The notes: generated from the letters alone by a model not told the origin. A stretch of 31,911 bases of DNA from Bruticola sp004554425 (GCA_958366945.1 CATXCY010000034.1:1-31911), one strand, 5' to 3'. Shown: positions 15,387 to 23,717, counted from the first letter of the stretch. Program-made: numbers and translations.

Positions 15387-18300
15387 ATGGCCATAAATAA
15401 CAGCGAAGCTACCGAACGAGTTATTGCCAGAGCCAATCAGCTTTCTCGTTCTTGGAAACACTATTATCTTGGCATTGAGCACTTTTTTGCTGCTGCTTGC
15501 CAGCTGGATCGTTCCTTGGCAGATGCTTTGGAAGATGTCGGCGTTCCGCTTTCTGAGCTTGAAGAGGGTATTTTAGAATTTGTACCTTCCTCAGACGATG
15601 AGCCCATGTGGGATATTTCTGAGAAATTGCCAGAAACGCCGCGTTATTCCAGGCTCATGAAGACGATGGTTCCGGAAGAAGCTGAGTCGGAGCAAGCTCT
15701 CAGAGTGGAGCCCAAACACGTCATTACTGCAATTTTGCGCGAAGGGCGCAGTGTGCCTTGTCGTTTCTTGATTTCGCGTGACGTAGATCTTTTGGCTTTG
15801 CGTGATTCTATACGCGGTGTTCGTCGTCAGGAAGCTCCTAAGTCTTCCGGTGGAGGCGGTGGCTTTTTCAGTCGCGGCGGCGATAAGAATATGACTGCCG
15901 ACGGACGAAAATTCGCTCGTGAGCATAAACAGCTTTTAGAATATGGTCGTGACTTAACTGAGTTGGCCCGCCAGAAAAAGATGGATCCAGTTATCGGTCG
16001 TAACGATGAAGTGCGTCGCGTTTTAGAAATTTTAACGCGCAAAACTAAGTCGAATCCGGTGCTGGTTGGTGAGGCTGGCGTAGGCAAAACTTCGGTTGCT
16101 TATGGTTTGGCTCAGCGTTTGGCTGATGGTACTGTGCCTGATGTTTTAAAAGATCATCACTTGATCGAACTGAGCTTAAGTGCGCTTGTGGCTGGTACTG
16201 GCCACCGCGGCGAATTTGAAAAACGTCTGCAGCAAGTTATCGAAGAAGTTAGCAAAGACAGATCGATTATTCTCTTTATCGATGAAATACACCAAATAGT
16301 CGGCGCTGGTGGCAGCGGCGGTATGGATGCAGGCAATATTCTTAAGCCTGCTTTAGCTCGTGGCGATCTGGCTGTTATGGGAGCCACTACTATTGATGAA
16401 TATCGCCGCCATATTGAAGCCGACCCGGCTTTAGAGCGTCGTTTTCAGCAAGTATTCGTCAGCGAGCCTTCCGAAGAAGATGCTTTGGAAATTTTGAAGG
16501 GTTTGCGGGGAAGATATGAACAGCACCACCATGTGCAATTTACCGACGAAGCTTTGCTGGCCGCCGTTAAGTTATCTGTAAGGTTTTTGCCAGATCGAAA
16601 TTTACCAGACAAAGCGATAGACTTAATAGACGAAGCGGCGGCTCGTATAAAAACTCGCGGTAATTGTCAACAGCAAGGAATGCAAGAAGTTACCGAAGAG
16701 GTTATTGCTGAAGTCGTAGCCGATTGGACTGGTGTGCCTATCTCCCGCATAGCCAACGAAGAAGAGGCTCGCTTACTTGACATGGAAAACTTGCTGCGCG
16801 GACGCGTAGTAGGGCAAGACCATGCCGTGGCTGCGGTGGCCAGCACTATACGTGTAGTGCGCGTCGGTTTTTCTTCACCCACTAGACCCAGCGGTGTTTT
16901 CCTTTTCTTGGGACCCAGCGGTGTAGGTAAAACCGAGCTGGCCAAAACTTTGGCTGAGTTCCTTTTTGGCTCGGAACGCGACATGATTCGTCTGGATATG
17001 TCAGAATTTCACGACAAGCATTCTATCGCCCGCTTGATAGGCGCTCCTCCCGGATATGTCGGCTATGAAGGTGAAGGCCAGCTGACCAAAGCTGTGCGTA
17101 CTAAGCCGTTTTGCGTTATTTTGCTAGATGAAGTTGAAAAGGCTCATCCTGATGTTTTTGACTTGTTCTTGCAAGTTTTTGATGATGGTCGTTTAACCGA
17201 CGCTAGAGGACGTACGGTCAACTTCACCAACTCTATTATTATCATGACTTCCAACTTGGGATCGCGCAAAGCCTTAGATATGGCTTCAGCCCAAGTGGCT
17301 GCAGCTGGTGCGGCTTTAGAAAAAGCTACTGGCGACGAAGAGATGGGCGCTTTGGCCAAGATGGAAAATCCTTTGGCTAATATTTTGCCCACCGATAGAG
17401 GCTACGTCGGCCAATTGGATGATATGCCTGAAGTTTACCAGGCCGCTTTGCGTGGCCATTTCCGTTTGGAGTTCCTGAATCGTATCGATGAGATTATCGT
17501 TTTCAAAACTCTCAAGCGCGAAGATTTGCAAGGTATTGTCGATATCAACTTGTCAAAATGCATTAAGCGCATTCGTGAAAGTCGTCAAGTAGATCTTCAT
17601 GTAACAAAAGCTGTTATCAACTTCTTACTTGATAAGGGCTACCATCCAGAATACGGTGCTCGTCCTTTGAATAGGGCTATTGACACTTGGCTAACTAGAC
17701 CATTTGCTGAATATGTTCTGCGCCATAAAGTGCCACCGAACACAGTTATTTGGGCCGATATGGACGAAAATGAAGAAAAGGTCAATTTTTCTTTAGATAA
17801 CCGCGCTTTGGGTGATACTTTTGGTGGTGATAATTCATCTTCAGCGGCGGATTCGTCTCGTCGCTATGAGCCTAATGATGACAACTCTGTTGCTGGTCCA
17901 CAAAGTGGCTATCCTCAGCAACAGGGCGGCTATCCTCAACAGCAAGGCGGCTATTCTCAACAACAGGGTGGTTATCCCCAACAGCAAGGCGGCTATTCTC
18001 AGCAACAGGGTGGTTATCCTCAACAGCAAGGCGGCTATTCTCAGCAACAGGGTGGTTATACCCAACAGCAAGGCGGTTATCCTCAGCAGCAGGGCGGCTA
18101 TCCTCAACAGCACGGCGGTTATCCTCAACAGCAAGGCGGTTATCCTCAACAGCAGGGCGGCTATCCTCAGCAGCAGGGCGGTTATCCTCAGCAACAAGGA
18201 GGCTACCCTCAGCAGCAGGGTGGCTACTCTCAGCAACAAGGAGGCTACCCTCAGCAGCAGGGCACCTATCCTCAACGGCAGGGCACCTATCCTCAACAGC

Positions 18301-18821
18301 AAGGCGGTTATCCCCAGCAGCAGGGTGGCTACCCTCAGCAGCAGGGCGGTTATCCTCAACAGCAGGGCGGCTATCCCCAGCAGCAGGGTGGTTATCCTCA
18401 GCAACAGGGTATATATGCTGAAGCTCGTCAAGAGCTGCCCTCTCGCGGTGAAATTCCTGAGGGTATGCCTTCTGGATATAGTTCCGTAGTTGGCAGACGT
18501 CCAGCCCCTGCTAGTCCTGGCGGTGCGCAGGCTGTTCCTAATGGGCCGCGTCCTCCTATGGCTGGCCAAAGGCCGGGAGCGGTGGCTCCTCGTCCGCAAG
18601 TGCCTCCTGCAGGAGTTCGTCCTAGCCCTGTGCCGCCTCGTCCTCAAGCTCCGCCTGCTGCTTCTGGATCTGTGGGAAGTTGGCAACAGGGTAGCTATAG
18701 TGGCACTCCATCAACTCCTCAAGGGGCTGTACAACATCCGCCTCAGCCTGGTTCACCGGGCCCTTTCAGTCGCCGGTTGGAGCCGAGCGCTGACAACAAT
18801 GAAAGGGGCAATTGGCAATAA
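15387..18821 (+). CDS. Clp/Hsp100 AAA+ ATPase with a GGYPQQQ repeat tail
   Basis: 1144 residues. An N-terminal Clp_N-like helical repeat (about 1-150) and a Gly-rich linker are followed by NBD1 (Walker A GEAGVGKT 228-235, LFIDEIH near 302) and NBD2 (Walker A GPSGVGKT 509-516, ILLDEVEKAHPD, RLEFLNRID near 693). The stretch between the NBDs is very short: neither the ClpB coiled-coil M domain nor the ClpC UVR motif is present. After TSNLGS the protein carries ~67 residues before RLEFLNRID, longer than in ClpB/ClpC; the ClpC-aligned VGF tripeptide that docks on ClpP reads VGQ (674-676), so ClpP binding is doubtful. From 840 to 1007 runs a 24-unit heptad repeat, then a Pro/Gly-rich tail. Cotranscribed with rlmD and the FHA gene. 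Confidence 0.93.
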   Translation: MAINNSEATERVIARANQLSRSWKHYYLGIEHFFAAACQLDRSLADALEDVGVPLSELEEGILEFVPSSDDEPMWDISEKLPETPRYSRLMKTMVPEEAESEQALRVEPKHVITAILREGRSVPCRFLISRDVDLLALRDSIRGVRRQEAPKSSGGGGGFFSRGGDKNMTADGRKFAREHKQLLEYGRDLTELARQKKMDPVIGRNDEVRRVLEILTRKTKSNPVLVGEAGVGKTSVAYGLAQRLADGTVPDVLKDHHLIELSLSALVAGTGHRGEFEKRLQQVIEEVSKDRSIILFIDEIHQIVGAGGSGGMDAGNILKPALARGDLAVMGATTIDEYRRHIEADPALERRFQQVFVSEPSEEDALEILKGLRGRYEQHHHVQFTDEALLAAVKLSVRFLPDRNLPDKAIDLIDEAAARIKTRGNCQQQGMQEVTEEVIAEVVADWTGVPISRIANEEEARLLDMENLLRGRVVGQDHAVAAVASTIRVVRVGFSSPTRPSGVFLFLGPSGVGKTELAKTLAEFLFGSERDMIRLDMSEFHDKHSIARLIGAPPGYVGYEGEGQLTKAVRTKPFCVILLDEVEKAHPDVFDLFLQVFDDGRLTDARGRTVNFTNSIIIMTSNLGSRKALDMASAQVAAAGAALEKATGDEEMGALAKMENPLANILPTDRGYVGQLDDMPEVYQAALRGHFRLEFLNRIDEIIVFKTLKREDLQGIVDINLSKCIKRIRESRQVDLHVTKAVINFLLDKGYHPEYGARPLNRAIDTWLTRPFAEYVLRHKVPPNTVIWADMDENEEKVNFSLDNRALGDTFGGDNSSSAADSSRRYEPNDDNSVAGPQSGYPQQQGGYPQQQGGYSQQQGGYPQQQGGYSQQQGGYPQQQGGYSQQQGGYTQQQGGYPQQQGGYPQQHGGYPQQQGGYPQQQGGYPQQQGGYPQQQGGYPQQQGGYSQQQGGYPQQQGTYPQRQGTYPQQQGGYPQQQGGYPQQQGGYPQQQGGYPQQQGGYPQQQGIYAEARQELPSRGEIPEGMPSGYSSVVGRRPAPASPGGAQAVPNGPRPPMAGQRPGAVAPRPQVPPAGVRPSPVPPRPQAPPAASGSVGSWQQGSYSGTPSTPQGAVQHPPQPGSPGPFSRRLEPSADNNERGNWQ
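17904..18407 (+). repeat. 24 tandem 21-bp units coding for (G/S)GYPQQQ
   Basis: In-frame repeat in the 3' part of the Clp-type gene. The consensus unit encodes GGYPQQQ; P is replaced by S or T in several early units, and GTYPQRQ, GTYPQQQ and GGYPQQH occur once each. Synonymous differences (CAG/CAA, GGC/GGT, TAT/TAC) show that the array is not a very recent expansion throughout, although neighbouring units are often identical. The length probably varies between strains by slippage. Confidence 0.95.
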
Positions 18822-18823
18822 GT

Positions 18824-19111
18824 ATGAGAATAATGCTTGAAGTGCTGGGCGGGCCGTTAGACGGATACGTCTTCCAGTTTAACAAGAGGGTACAAATTGG
18901 CCGCGAAGGCGATGTGGCTTTAAGTGTAGATCGGTTCGTCAGTCGTCATCATGCTGTTTTGGAACCGACTGCCGGAGGAGTTATTTTGGAAGACAAAGGT
19001 TCCACCAATGGAACTTTTGTTGACGGAGAGCGCCTTTATGGTAGTGTTGCTTTGAAGAACGGTCAAGAGTTTATTATTGGTAGAACTTGGCTCCATATAA
19101 GTTGGAGTTAA
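18824..19111 (+). CDS. Single-domain FHA protein
   Basis: A stand-alone forkhead-associated domain of 95 residues, which binds phosphothreonine peptides. The signature is complete: GREGDVALSVDR, then VSRHHAVLE (the S and H that contact the phosphate loop), then DKGSTNGTFVDGERL with the conserved N that reads the pThr+3 residue. There is no other domain, signal or membrane segment. The start is ATG 18824, three nt after the Clp stop; TTG 18812, overlapping the Clp gene, is possible. Tight coupling to the Clp-type ATPase suggests that it bridges that ATPase to a phosphorylated partner, plausibly made by the Ser/Thr kinase encoded 1 kb downstream on the other strand. Confidence 0.92.
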   Translation: MRIMLEVLGGPLDGYVFQFNKRVQIGREGDVALSVDRFVSRHHAVLEPTAGGVILEDKGSTNGTFVDGERLYGSVALKNGQEFIIGRTWLHISWS

Positions 19112-19194
19112 GCGGCCACAGAAAGGGCTTATACTAAGCTTGTCTAAAGCAGTGCTGGTCATAGGTCAATTCTGTTTGTATAGTTAAGGAATAA

Positions 19195-20124
19195 TTGAGA
19201 CAAATGGGCTTTGGTCAATTTAGTTTAGGGTCTGTAGCTTCGCTGATAGGAGTAAATGTATATAATACTCCAGCGGATATATTTGATGGTTTGTTGGCTG
19301 TTTCGTCAACTCTTTCCGGTTCTCTTAACAACCCATCTGATCGCAAAGGTCGTAGCAGTGGGGTGACGGCAGCTACTGTAGGCATGGTCAGTGCCTATAT
19401 AAACTCCGATTTTAACGCTTATACAAGTTATGTCAATAAGTGTTATGAGGAGGTTGACGAGCCCATTGCTGAATTGTCCTCTTTGGCTCCCGAGGTGCGT
19501 TCATTTACTAGTATTCTGAAGATCATGGATCGTGGTACTCCAGAGCAGAAGAAGAAGATTCAGGATGAAAATCAGCTTTTAAAAGGCTTGCAAGAAGCGC
19601 GTTTAATCTTTTTGCATTTCTACTATCCTGAGGCCTATGAGCAAATTGAAAGCGTCGGTCGTTACTATTTTGAGCCTATTCCAGAAAAAGAAAGCAACTC
19701 TGAAGAAGCTGCTGCTCCTCAGGCTAAAAAAGTTTCTTCTTCGGCTAAAGACGGATTTACAAGTACCGACTTTGGCAACGAATTAGGTGAAGAAATTAAG
19801 AAAAAAGCCAATCAACCCGGTTTCTTCGACTTTAAGCCTGTTGGTCAGGCGTTAAGTGCCAAAGGTGTTGAAGTTGGAGGAAAGACTGCAGCCGAATTGG
19901 CTGATTTCTTGGCTAAATCTGATAAATTTGTGGAATGCACCGATTCTACTCCCGAGCAGCTTAAAGATTTGCCTGCTGGGGCTGTAGTTGTCTGGGCTGC
20001 TGATGGTCTTCATCCTCTGGGGAGTTGTTCAATTGCTTTGGGAGATGGTAAAGAAGCTTCCAATATTATCAGAAGCCAGAGAGAAAAATTCTCTGAGAAA
20101 TACAGACTGTTTTTGCCTCTATAA
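19195..20124 (+). CDS. Unrecognised protein with degenerate NlpC/CHAP-like C-terminus
   Basis: 309 residues, no signal peptide or clear membrane helix. Residues ~1-160 are mostly helical and polar. A Ser/Ala/Lys linker (about 165-185) leads to a C-terminal domain in which LPAGAVVVWAADGLHPLG and SIALGDGKEASNII resemble the PGAIVVW...GHIxIALGDGREASDH pattern of NlpC/P60- or CHAP-type cysteine hydrolases. The position of the active-site His is a Ser (GSCSIALGDG), so the domain is probably non-catalytic, a binding module. The start is TTG 19195 (AAGGA 4 nt upstream) or ATG 19204. It lies 83 bp after the FHA gene and ends at a strong terminator, so it is likely last in the rlmD-Clp-FHA unit. Confidence 0.7.
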   Translation: MRQMGFGQFSLGSVASLIGVNVYNTPADIFDGLLAVSSTLSGSLNNPSDRKGRSSGVTAATVGMVSAYINSDFNAYTSYVNKCYEEVDEPIAELSSLAPEVRSFTSILKIMDRGTPEQKKKIQDENQLLKGLQEARLIFLHFYYPEAYEQIESVGRYYFEPIPEKESNSEEAAAPQAKKVSSSAKDGFTSTDFGNELGEEIKKKANQPGFFDFKPVGQALSAKGVEVGGKTAAELADFLAKSDKFVECTDSTPEQLKDLPAGAVVVWAADGLHPLGSCSIALGDGKEASNIIRSQREKFSEKYRLFLPL

Positions 20125-20146
20125 TTGTTGTCTTAAACATTATATA

Positions 20147-20181
20147 AAAATGGGCCGATCTTTTGATCGGCTCATTTTTTT
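20147..20181. terminator. Bidirectional terminator between the NlpC-like gene and the kinase gene
   Basis: ATGGGCCGATC/GATCGGCTCAT with a TTTT loop (20150-20175), seven T after it on the plus strand and five T on the minus strand; it serves both convergent genes. Confidence 0.9.
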
Positions 20182-20201
20182 GTGCATCTTGCCAATTGAG
20201 C

Positions 20202-21101
20202 TTAAAATTCCAACATAGATAAATGATGACTTAGATTTTGCAATCCTGGCTCTAGTGGTTGAGTGCTTTTGCTGGGTGTTGCTTGATAATTTTGCAATAC
20301 TTTGAAAAGAATACGCTGCACTTCTTGAGCTGATTGGGGCCTTTTATTGACGTCTATACTTAGACAAGCTGCCAATAAATCGGTAAGAGCGCCGGGAGCT
20401 TCTCGGATAATTGTATCTAATCGGGGAAAGTTGAAATTCAGGCTTTGAGGATCTTTAAAAGTTAGCATGTAGTAAAGTGTCACACCTAAAGAATAAAGAT
20501 CACTTTGAGCAGAAGAATGGCCACGGTATTGCTCTGGAGCGCAATAGCCGGGAGTGCCAAGTTCCTGAGTATCTTTAAGAGAATTTGTACTGCGAAAACG
20601 GGCAATACCAAAATCTATCAGACGAATCATGCCACTATCTGATAAGATAAGATTTGAAGGCTTTAAATCCCTGTAGATAATAGGTGGAGTCTGTTTATGA
20701 AGTGCGTGCAATAAATGAGTCAGTTGTAAGGCTATAGGCAAAGCCTCTTCTATACGTAAAGGAATTGTCCGCTTATTTAATACTTCGTCTAAAGGTCTAC
20801 CTTTAACACGTTCCATCACTATATACGGAGCTTCTCCGGAAGGAGTACCGTAGTCTATAAGTTTTGGTAAAGCTTGATGGTGTAATCGCTTGAGAATAAG
20901 GCCTTCTCTAGCAAACATTTCTAGGGCGGCTTCTTGTTCGGCAGCGGAAATTTCTTCTAGGCGCAATTGCTTTAAAGCCCAACAGGCTAAGGGACGTTTA
21001 GCATCGCTGACAGAATAAACGTAGCTTTGCGCCCCTTCTCCAAGGTAGCCTGTTACGCGATAAAGTTTGTCTATAACTTCTCCTATTTGATATTGGGCCA
21101 T
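20202..21101 (-). CDS. Soluble Ser/Thr protein kinase (Hanks type)
   Basis: 299 residues, kinase domain only. Gly-rich loop LGEGAQSYVYSV (20-31), ATP-anchoring K44 (WALKQL), catalytic loop YRDLKPSN with D145, DFG at 163-165, activation segment ending GTPGYCAPE (182-190), then DLYSLGVTLYYMLT. The HRD histidine is Tyr, common in bacteria. There is no transmembrane segment or PASTA domain, so it is cytosolic and unlike the PknB of cell-wall control. The Fic gene lies 9 bp upstream, and the kinase ATG has no Shine-Dalgarno site, suggesting translational coupling. With FHA proteins on both sides, its product phosphothreonines have ready readers nearby. Confidence 0.95.
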   Translation of the reverse strand: MAQYQIGEVIDKLYRVTGYLGEGAQSYVYSVSDAKRPLACWALKQLRLEEISAAEQEAALEMFAREGLILKRLHHQALPKLIDYGTPSGEAPYIVMERVKGRPLDEVLNKRTIPLRIEEALPIALQLTHLLHALHKQTPPIIYRDLKPSNLILSDSGMIRLIDFGIARFRSTNSLKDTQELGTPGYCAPEQYRGHSSAQSDLYSLGVTLYYMLTFKDPQSLNFNFPRLDTIIREAPGALTDLLAACLSIDVNKRPQSAQEVQRILFKVLQNYQATPSKSTQPLEPGLQNLSHHLSMLEF

Positions 21102-21110
21102 ATTGCAATA

Positions 21111-22346
21111 TTAACAACCGGCCGCCAATTCAGCCATAAGCTTAAATTCTTCTTGGTTTAAGATAACTACATAAATTTCTTTAAGCAATTCAACTAGATC
21201 TCGATCATTGCGCTTTTTTTGTCCTTTGGTTGCTTGAATAAAGCTATAATCAAAACTGGCAGGTATGGAAGTTATACCAGTATTGAATAAATTGAGAATG
21301 TGCAACATAGCCAAAAAGGCCGTACGGCTGTTTCCATCTTCAAAAGGATGGATATGTATAAATTCGTTATAAAAAAAAGCGGTCAGGTTGAAAGCATCAA
21401 AGATCGTTTTAGATGATTTCAAAATAGTGTTGTAATCATCCATAAGTTTATCCATCATTGAAGGAATTTTTTTCCAAGTGGAAGTTTTGAAGTAAGGGTT
21501 GGCTTTTATTTCTACATCAAACTTACGGTAAGTATCGGGAATATTTGAGCTTGCCATGGCCAATTTGTGATACTCTTTGATAATATCGATAGTTAAGCGA
21601 CGCTTTAAAAGCACTGAATTGCGCTCTAAAGATTTTTTGGCTTCAGCAAAATCTGCTTTGGCTTGTTTATCGAAGATATCTGCTTGCTCGGGAATAATGT
21701 CGTAAGCCAATAGTCTTTGCATTTTGGGAATGGAGACTTCTTGAGACTTATTATTTAAACCGAATATATAGCGGGCGCCTAAACCTATACCGACTCGATC
21801 GTTTAATTTTTTGGCTGTCAATTTTGAGAGAATGACTTTATTGAGATCTACCTTGGTGTCAAAAAATTTAGTCTTAGGCGAAATATTGAAATAATTGCAA
21901 ATTAAGTCGAAGAAGAGAATGCGAGCTAGACGCATTGAAGGCGGATCATAGCTGATAAATAAGATCATTTGATCTTTTATTAAATGGTGAAGATAAGAGC
22001 GCCAGTCAGGCAAAGACTCTAAGTCACGTTCTGTAAAAGCGTTAAGTTTATAAACTGCTTTTAAGAGATCTTGAATGGGCTCTGATAAGTAAAGATTGTA
22101 ATCATATTCATAAGCTATAGCTAAAAGTAAGAGCTCAAGTAAGGCTTGCCCTTTAGAATTAGCTCCTTTTGTATAACCGTCAGGAACGATACTAATTAAT
22201 TGCTCTTTTAGTAAATTATTTAATATCGTATCCAAGGAAGAGCTGTCATCAAGCCACATAGTCTTAACTAAAGCTTCTTTGCTTATAGGCTTAGTGCGAC
22301 CGGCGATGGCTAAGAACACATCATATTTGGTCAACTTTACGTCCAT
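21111..22346 (-). CDS. Fic-family protein with N-terminal winged-helix-like region
   Basis: Fic enzymes usually transfer AMP (or another phosphate-containing group) to Ser/Thr/Tyr of target proteins. The signature here is HPFEDGNSR (333-341): catalytic H333, acidic D337 and R341 are present, but the second Gly of HPFxxGNGR is Ser. SLERN (239-243) with the following RRLTIDIIKEYHKL matches the inhibitory-helix and linker region of Fic proteins, the Glu (E241) being the likely inhibitory residue. Residues 1-70 look like a winged helix, followed by ~160 mostly helical residues I cannot assign. ATG 22346 has GGAGAG 8 nt upstream; the kinase gene follows after 9 bp, so the two form an operon of protein-modifying enzymes. 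Confidence 0.85.
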   Translation of the reverse strand: MDVKLTKYDVFLAIAGRTKPISKEALVKTMWLDDSSSLDTILNNLLKEQLISIVPDGYTKGANSKGQALLELLLLAIAYEYDYNLYLSEPIQDLLKAVYKLNAFTERDLESLPDWRSYLHHLIKDQMILFISYDPPSMRLARILFFDLICNYFNISPKTKFFDTKVDLNKVILSKLTAKKLNDRVGIGLGARYIFGLNNKSQEVSIPKMQRLLAYDIIPEQADIFDKQAKADFAEAKKSLERNSVLLKRRLTIDIIKEYHKLAMASSNIPDTYRKFDVEIKANPYFKTSTWKKIPSMMDKLMDDYNTILKSSKTIFDAFNLTAFFYNEFIHIHPFEDGNSRTAFLAMLHILNLFNTGITSIPASFDYSFIQATKGQKKRNDRDLVELLKEIYVVILNQEEFKLMAELAAGC

Positions 22347-22362
22347 GTGATAAAACTCTCCT

Positions 22363-22401
22363 TAAAAAAAGTCAGCCTCAAAGGGGTTCCCCCTTGAGGC
22401 T
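22363..22401 (-). terminator. Terminator after the FHA membrane protein gene
   Basis: Minus strand: AGCCTCAAGGGGG/CCCCTTTGAGGCT (22401-22374) followed by GACTTTTTTT. The T-run directly abuts the ribosome-binding site of the Fic gene, so the Fic-kinase pair is reached by read-through or from a promoter I cannot identify. Confidence 0.9.
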
Positions 22402-22436
22402 TTAGGTTCGCCACCTATATAGGAGCGGCCATATTT

Positions 22437-23717
22437 TTATAAATCTTCGCTTTCTTCTTCAAGCTTGGCCGCATTAAGAGCGTTTTTAGCTTGAGATTCG
22501 GCTCTGGTAAGAAGTTTTATTTGGGTGACATCTCCAAAGCGAACTATATCTCCAGGATGGATAACGTCGCTGCGACCTACGCGTCGACCACGGATGAAAG
22601 TTCCGTAGCTGCTGCCTAAGTCTTCCAGCTCGTAGCTTGAACCATCGCGACTCTTACGAATGCGGGCATGACGACCAGAAACGCTCGATTCGGGGAAGCA
22701 CCAATCGCTGCTCTCGGACCGTCCGACAATAACTGAATCTTTAGTGAAGGGAAGAATTTCGCCTTCAGCAGTAACGAAGGCCATAGGTATATCTTCAGGT
22801 AAGATAGGCAAAACAGAGAAAGGCTCTACGGCTTTCTTCTTTTTGCCACCTAAGACGAAGTAGGCAACGCCGCCCAACACAGCTACTACAACTACACCTA
22901 CGATAATGGGAACTAGAGGGTTACCTCCCTCGGCATTGTCGCTTTTGTCATTTCCACCCTCAAGTACGGGAGCATCTTCACCTTCAAGTACTCTTATATT
23001 GGCAATAGAGTCGGAAGAGGACTTGATGTTGGGAGAGAGAGCACCAGCCATAGCAATGGGAATTGCAAAGCGCATATTGTTGTGACCGGACGCTGCTTCG
23101 ATAGAAAGGGAAATAGCAATCAGCTCATTGGTATTAGGTAAAAAAACAGGGGCACCGCTGGTATCGTCCTGTAAAGGGCCGGACAGCTTGAGACGCATAA
23201 CTGAACCGCCGGGACGGTTGATAACGTCAATGACGCTGCCACCACGTTTGCCACTGTCGAAAGATGTGGCCACGTTGCCACTTAAAACTGGTGAAGCATA
23301 AGAAATAGCTATGGGAGTATCGTTTTTAACGACTTCGCTGTCTCCGAGTTTGGCCGCAGGCAGAGCGGGAATGGGAATCTCCAGTAAAGCCAAGTTGGCG
23401 TCGGGAGCAAAACGCAGAATCTTGGCTGGTACAGGTGAATAACCGGCAGCTAAAGCTGTAATTCTGGAAGCTCCTTTAATGGCTTCATAGCTAGTTACGG
23501 CTTGGCAATTTTCACGGCCAGTCAATACGATAACACCACTACCGAACACTTCAGTGCCGGCGATCTCCGACTGAATCAAAATTAGAGAGCTATTGGAAGA
23601 ATTATCTTGAGCTATGGCATTGTTTGTAAAGCCGGTAAAACTCAGTCCGACCGCCAAGACAAGAGCCGAAAGCAATAATACGAGCTTGCGCAAAGCTAAT
23701 TTTTTTCCCTTCGTCAA
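22437..23717 (-). CDS. Membrane protein: exported pseudotrypsin domain, TM helix, cytoplasmic FHA domain
   Basis: Basic N-terminus and hydrophobic signal (9-36, cleavage possible after NNAIAQ). Residues ~45-230 have a DegP/trypsin-like layout: D106 in FAPDANLALLEI and S187 in DDTSGAP sit where the catalytic Asp and Ser should be, but the TNxHV motif reads TSYEAI, with Glu (E78) for the catalytic His, so it is probably an inactive, ligand-sensing fold. A Gly/Asn linker, one membrane helix (267-290) and KKKK lead into the cytoplasmic FHA domain (about 325-395: VIVGRSES, SVSGRHARI, SSYGTFIRG). Start uncertain: TTG 23717 without a clear ribosome-binding site, or a TTG further in. It could link an extracellular signal to the nearby kinase. 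Confidence 0.85.
   Translation of the reverse strand: MTKGKKLALRKLVLLLSALVLAVGLSFTGFTNNAIAQDNSSNSSLILIQSEIAGTEVFGSGVIVLTGRENCQAVTSYEAIKGASRITALAAGYSPVPAKILRFAPDANLALLEIPIPALPAAKLGDSEVVKNDTPIAISYASPVLSGNVATSFDSGKRGGSVIDVINRPGGSVMRLKLSGPLQDDTSGAPVFLPNTNELIAISLSIEAASGHNNMRFAIPIAMAGALSPNIKSSSDSIANIRVLEGEDAPVLEGGNDKSDNAEGGNPLVPIIVGVVVVAVLGGVAYFVLGGKKKKAVEPFSVLPILPEDIPMAFVTAEGEILPFTKDSVIVGRSESSDWCFPESSVSGRHARIRKSRDGSSYELEDLGSSYGTFIRGRRVGRSDVIHPGDIVRFGDVTQIKLLTRAESQAKNALNAAKLEEESEDL

Noticed and set aside
17904..18407. Could the 21-bp tandem array be CRISPR?
   Set aside because: No unique spacers; units are contiguous and in frame with the Clp-type gene.
17841..18686. Long minus-strand ORF (281 codons) of Leu/Arg/Ile repeats over the Clp tail
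   Set aside because: It is the antisense shadow of the 21-bp repeat array, which keeps all frames open; no ribosome-binding site.
15387..20124. Type VI secretion locus (ClpV plus FHA plus kinase)
   Set aside because: No Tss sheath, tube, baseplate or membrane components are present; the ATPase is encoded with rlmD.
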